Assembly: GCF_020614395.1 (NCBI RefSeq)
Contig: NZ_CP085324.1
Coordinates: 1,493,564-1,557,563 of the forward strand
Reading direction: 5' to 3'
DNA length: 64,000 bases
DNA from: Salarchaeum japonicum
GTDB lineage: Archaea > Halobacteriota > Halobacteria > Halobacteriales > Halobacteriaceae
The notes beneath the pieces were generated by a model. The model was not told the DNA's origin, did not search any database, and saw nothing but the letters and a program-made list of their open reading frames with translations. The position numbers and the translations under genes were made by a program. This document shows, one piece after another, positions 62,302-64,000 of this stretch (positions are counted from its first letter, which is position 1; the number at the start of each line of letters is the position of its first letter).

Positions 62302-64000
62302 ATGGACGAAGACCTCCGCGAGCGCGTCCGCCGAGAGGCGGAAGTGGACGCGCTCTACAACGCGCTCAAGCACGGGAGCGACGCACAGGTCGGCGCTCTG
62401 ATGGGGCCGATGATGGGAGAGAACCCCGAGTTCCGGGAGCACGGCGACGAGGTTCCGGGCGTCGTCGCGCCGGTCGTCGAGGACGTGAACGCGCTCTCGA
62501 CCGAGGAGAAACGGGAGCGACTGGAGGAACTCGCGCCCGAGCGACTCGCGGAACTCGACGCCGAGGACGAGGGCGAGGAGCACCCGCTCCCCGACCTGCC
62601 GAACGTCGAGGAGTACGACGAGGTGCGGATGCGCTGTGCGCCGAACCCGAACGGCCCCTGGCACATCGGGCACGCGCGGATGCCCGCCGTCATCGGCTCC
62701 TACAAGGAGCGCTACGACGGCTGGATGCTCGTCCGGTTCGACGACACGGACCCCGAGACGAAACGCCCGCTCGACTGGGTGTACGACCAGGTCTTGGAGG
62801 ACGTGGCGTACCTCGGGTTCGAGCCGGACGAGGTCATCACGGCGTCCGACCGCCTCGACACTTACTACGAGTACGCCCGCGACCTCATCGAGATGGACGG
62901 CGCGTACACGTGCTCGTGTCCCGCCGAGGAGTTCTCCGAGTTGAAGAACTCGGGCGAGGCGTGCCCGCACCGCGAGAAGGACACGGAGACCGTCCTCTCG
63001 GAGTTCGAGTCGATGGTCGACGGCGAGTACGACTCGGGCGAGATGGTGTTGCGCGTGAAGACCGACATCACGCACAAGAACCCCGCGCTCCGCGACTTCG
63101 TCGCGTTCCGCATCATCGACACGCCGCATCCGCGTCCGGAGGCCGAGGACTACCGGTGCTGGCCGATGCTCGACTTCCAGTCCGGCATCGACGACCACCT
63201 CACGGGTGTCACCCACATCATTCGCGGTATCGACCTCCAGGACTCCGCGAAGCGCCAGGGGTTCGTCTACGACTACTTCGGCTGGGAGTACCCCGAGGTC
63301 GTCCACTGGGGGCACGTCCAGGTGGACGAGTACGACGTGAAGATGAGCACGTCCACGATTCGGGAGAAGATCGAGGCCGGCGAGTTCGACGGCTGGGACG
63401 ACCCCCGCGTCCCCACCCTGCTCTCGACGAAGCGCCGGGGTATCCAGGGCGAGGCCATCGTGGACGCGATGGTTGAACTCGGAACCTCGACCTCGGACGT
63501 GGATCTGGCGATGAGTTCGGTGTACGCGAACAACCGCGACCGCATCGACGACGAGAGCCCGCGGTGTTTCTTCGTCTCCGACGGCGTCGAACTCCCCATT
63601 TCGGGCGGCCCGGACAGCGCGCATCCCCCGGTTCACCCCGAGCACGAGGAGCGCGGCGAGCGCGATATCCCCGTCGGCGACGCCGTGCTCGTCGAAGAAG
63701 ACGACCTCCCCGAACCCGGGGAGAAGCTCTGGTTGAAGGGCTACGGGCCCGTCGCGTACGACGGCGACGCGCTGACGGTAACGGACGACGACATCGACCT
63801 GGTCCGCGAGCAAGACGTGGACGTGGTGCAGTGGGTGCCCGCCGACGAGAGCGTCCCCGTGCGGATGCGGACGCCCGACGGCGACGTGTCGGGCCGCGCG
63901 GAACCCGGCCTCGCCGAGTACGACGCCGACCAGACGCTCCAGTTCGTCCGCGTCGGGTTCGTGCGCGTGGACTACGTGGCGCAACGCGCCACGGAACAGT
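62302..64000 (+). CDS. gltX: Glutamyl-tRNA synthetase (partial, runs off the window)
   Basis: Class Ib synthetase, first 566 residues; the gene continues past the right edge. An archaeal N-terminal helical extension (about 1-100) precedes the catalytic domain with HIGH at 121-124 (PNPNGPWHIGHARM), ADP-binding RFDDTDPETKRP, and the KMSKS-equivalent KMSTS near 350. The C-terminal part begins the beta-barrel anticodon domain of the GlnRS-like archaeal type. Haloarchaeal GluRS is usually non-discriminating and serves tRNA-Gln through the amidotransferase route. The ATG at 62302 is preceded by a weak TATA-like element near 62270. Confidence 0.95.
   Translation, partial: MDEDLRERVRREAEVDALYNALKHGSDAQVGALMGPMMGENPEFREHGDEVPGVVAPVVEDVNALSTEEKRERLEELAPERLAELDAEDEGEEHPLPDLPNVEEYDEVRMRCAPNPNGPWHIGHARMPAVIGSYKERYDGWMLVRFDDTDPETKRPLDWVYDQVLEDVAYLGFEPDEVITASDRLDTYYEYARDLIEMDGAYTCSCPAEEFSELKNSGEACPHREKDTETVLSEFESMVDGEYDSGEMVLRVKTDITHKNPALRDFVAFRIIDTPHPRPEAEDYRCWPMLDFQSGIDDHLTGVTHIIRGIDLQDSAKRQGFVYDYFGWEYPEVVHWGHVQVDEYDVKMSTSTIREKIEAGEFDGWDDPRVPTLLSTKRRGIQGEAIVDAMVELGTSTSDVDLAMSSVYANNRDRIDDESPRCFFVSDGVELPISGGPDSAHPPVHPEHEERGERDIPVGDAVLVEEDDLPEPGEKLWLKGYGPVAYDGDALTVTDDDIDLVREQDVDVVQWVPADESVPVRMRTPDGDVSGRAEPGLAEYDADQTLQFVRVGFVRVDYVAQRATEQ

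Noticed and set aside
61423-63984. An 853-codon antisense frame over gltX and the hydrolase
   Set aside because: It covers the glutamyl-tRNA synthetase on the other strand, which has HIGH and KMSTS motifs. The antisense product has no recognisable domain.

Overview
This window is chromosomal DNA of a haloarchaeon (class Halobacteria). The evidence is high GC content, very acidic predicted proteins, start codons placed about 25-30 bases after A/T-rich TATA boxes (mostly leaderless transcripts), and archaeal-type gene content: an uS13-uS4-uS11-Rpo3 ribosomal/RNA polymerase operon, mevalonate kinase, isopentenyl phosphate kinase, archaeal RNase J and F420-type enzymes. The genus cannot be fixed from the sequence alone. 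No gene-free stretch exceeds about 210 bases.

Region 1 (1-14.4 kb) holds two complete LIV-type (branched-chain amino acid/carboxylate) ABC cassettes. The first runs on the + strand (end of a probable binding protein, livH, livM, livG, livF). The second runs on the - strand (Tat lipoprotein binding protein, livH, livM, livG, livF) and is joined to an acyl-CoA ligase. Between them lie an XPB-like helicase, a threonine-synthase-like PLP enzyme, MsrB, a GNAT acetyltransferase and an internally shortened metallo-beta-lactamase protein. Region 2 (14.5-20 kb) holds an amino-acid permease/kynureninase/SDR operon, a small membrane protein, an isoprenylcysteine-methyltransferase-like membrane protein and an esterase.

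Region 3 (19.9-36 kb) is an acyl-CoA metabolism island. It has two paralogous sets of thiolase + HMG-CoA-synthase-like + DUF35 proteins, an iron alcohol dehydrogenase, an LLM/F420 oxidoreductase, an FMN alpha-hydroxy-acid oxidase, a second acyl-CoA ligase, an acyl-CoA dehydrogenase/hydrolase/Lrp-like regulator operon, a hotdog thioesterase and a 3-hydroxyacyl-CoA dehydrogenase/enoyl-CoA hydratase fusion. Together with the upstream carboxylate-type transporter and ligase this gives most of a beta-oxidation route. The most unusual point is that neither HMG-CoA-synthase-like subunit has a cysteine where the catalytic one should be.

Region 4 (36-44 kb) has a lipoprotein, a DMT exporter, a minimal flavoprotein, an SRPBCC protein, an aminotransferase facing an Lrp regulator, and the two-subunit pyruvate-type ferredoxin oxidoreductase. 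Region 5 (44.0-48.2 kb) is the clearest accessory segment. It is a two-gene unit encoding a 1101-residue secreted protein (PKD-like N-terminal part, Tyr/Thr-rich repeated C-terminal part) and a membrane-anchored partner, with base composition unlike the neighbours and a sharp switch inside the large gene.

Region 6 (48.2-64 kb) is housekeeping: Mrp ATPase, MoaA, tRNA-Ser(GCU), the ribosomal/RNA polymerase operon with an embedded tRNA-Leu(CAG), enolase, uS2, the isoprenoid genes mvk, ipk and idsA around RNase J (which has a long structured leader), an alpha/beta hydrolase, and the start of glutamyl-tRNA synthetase running off the end.
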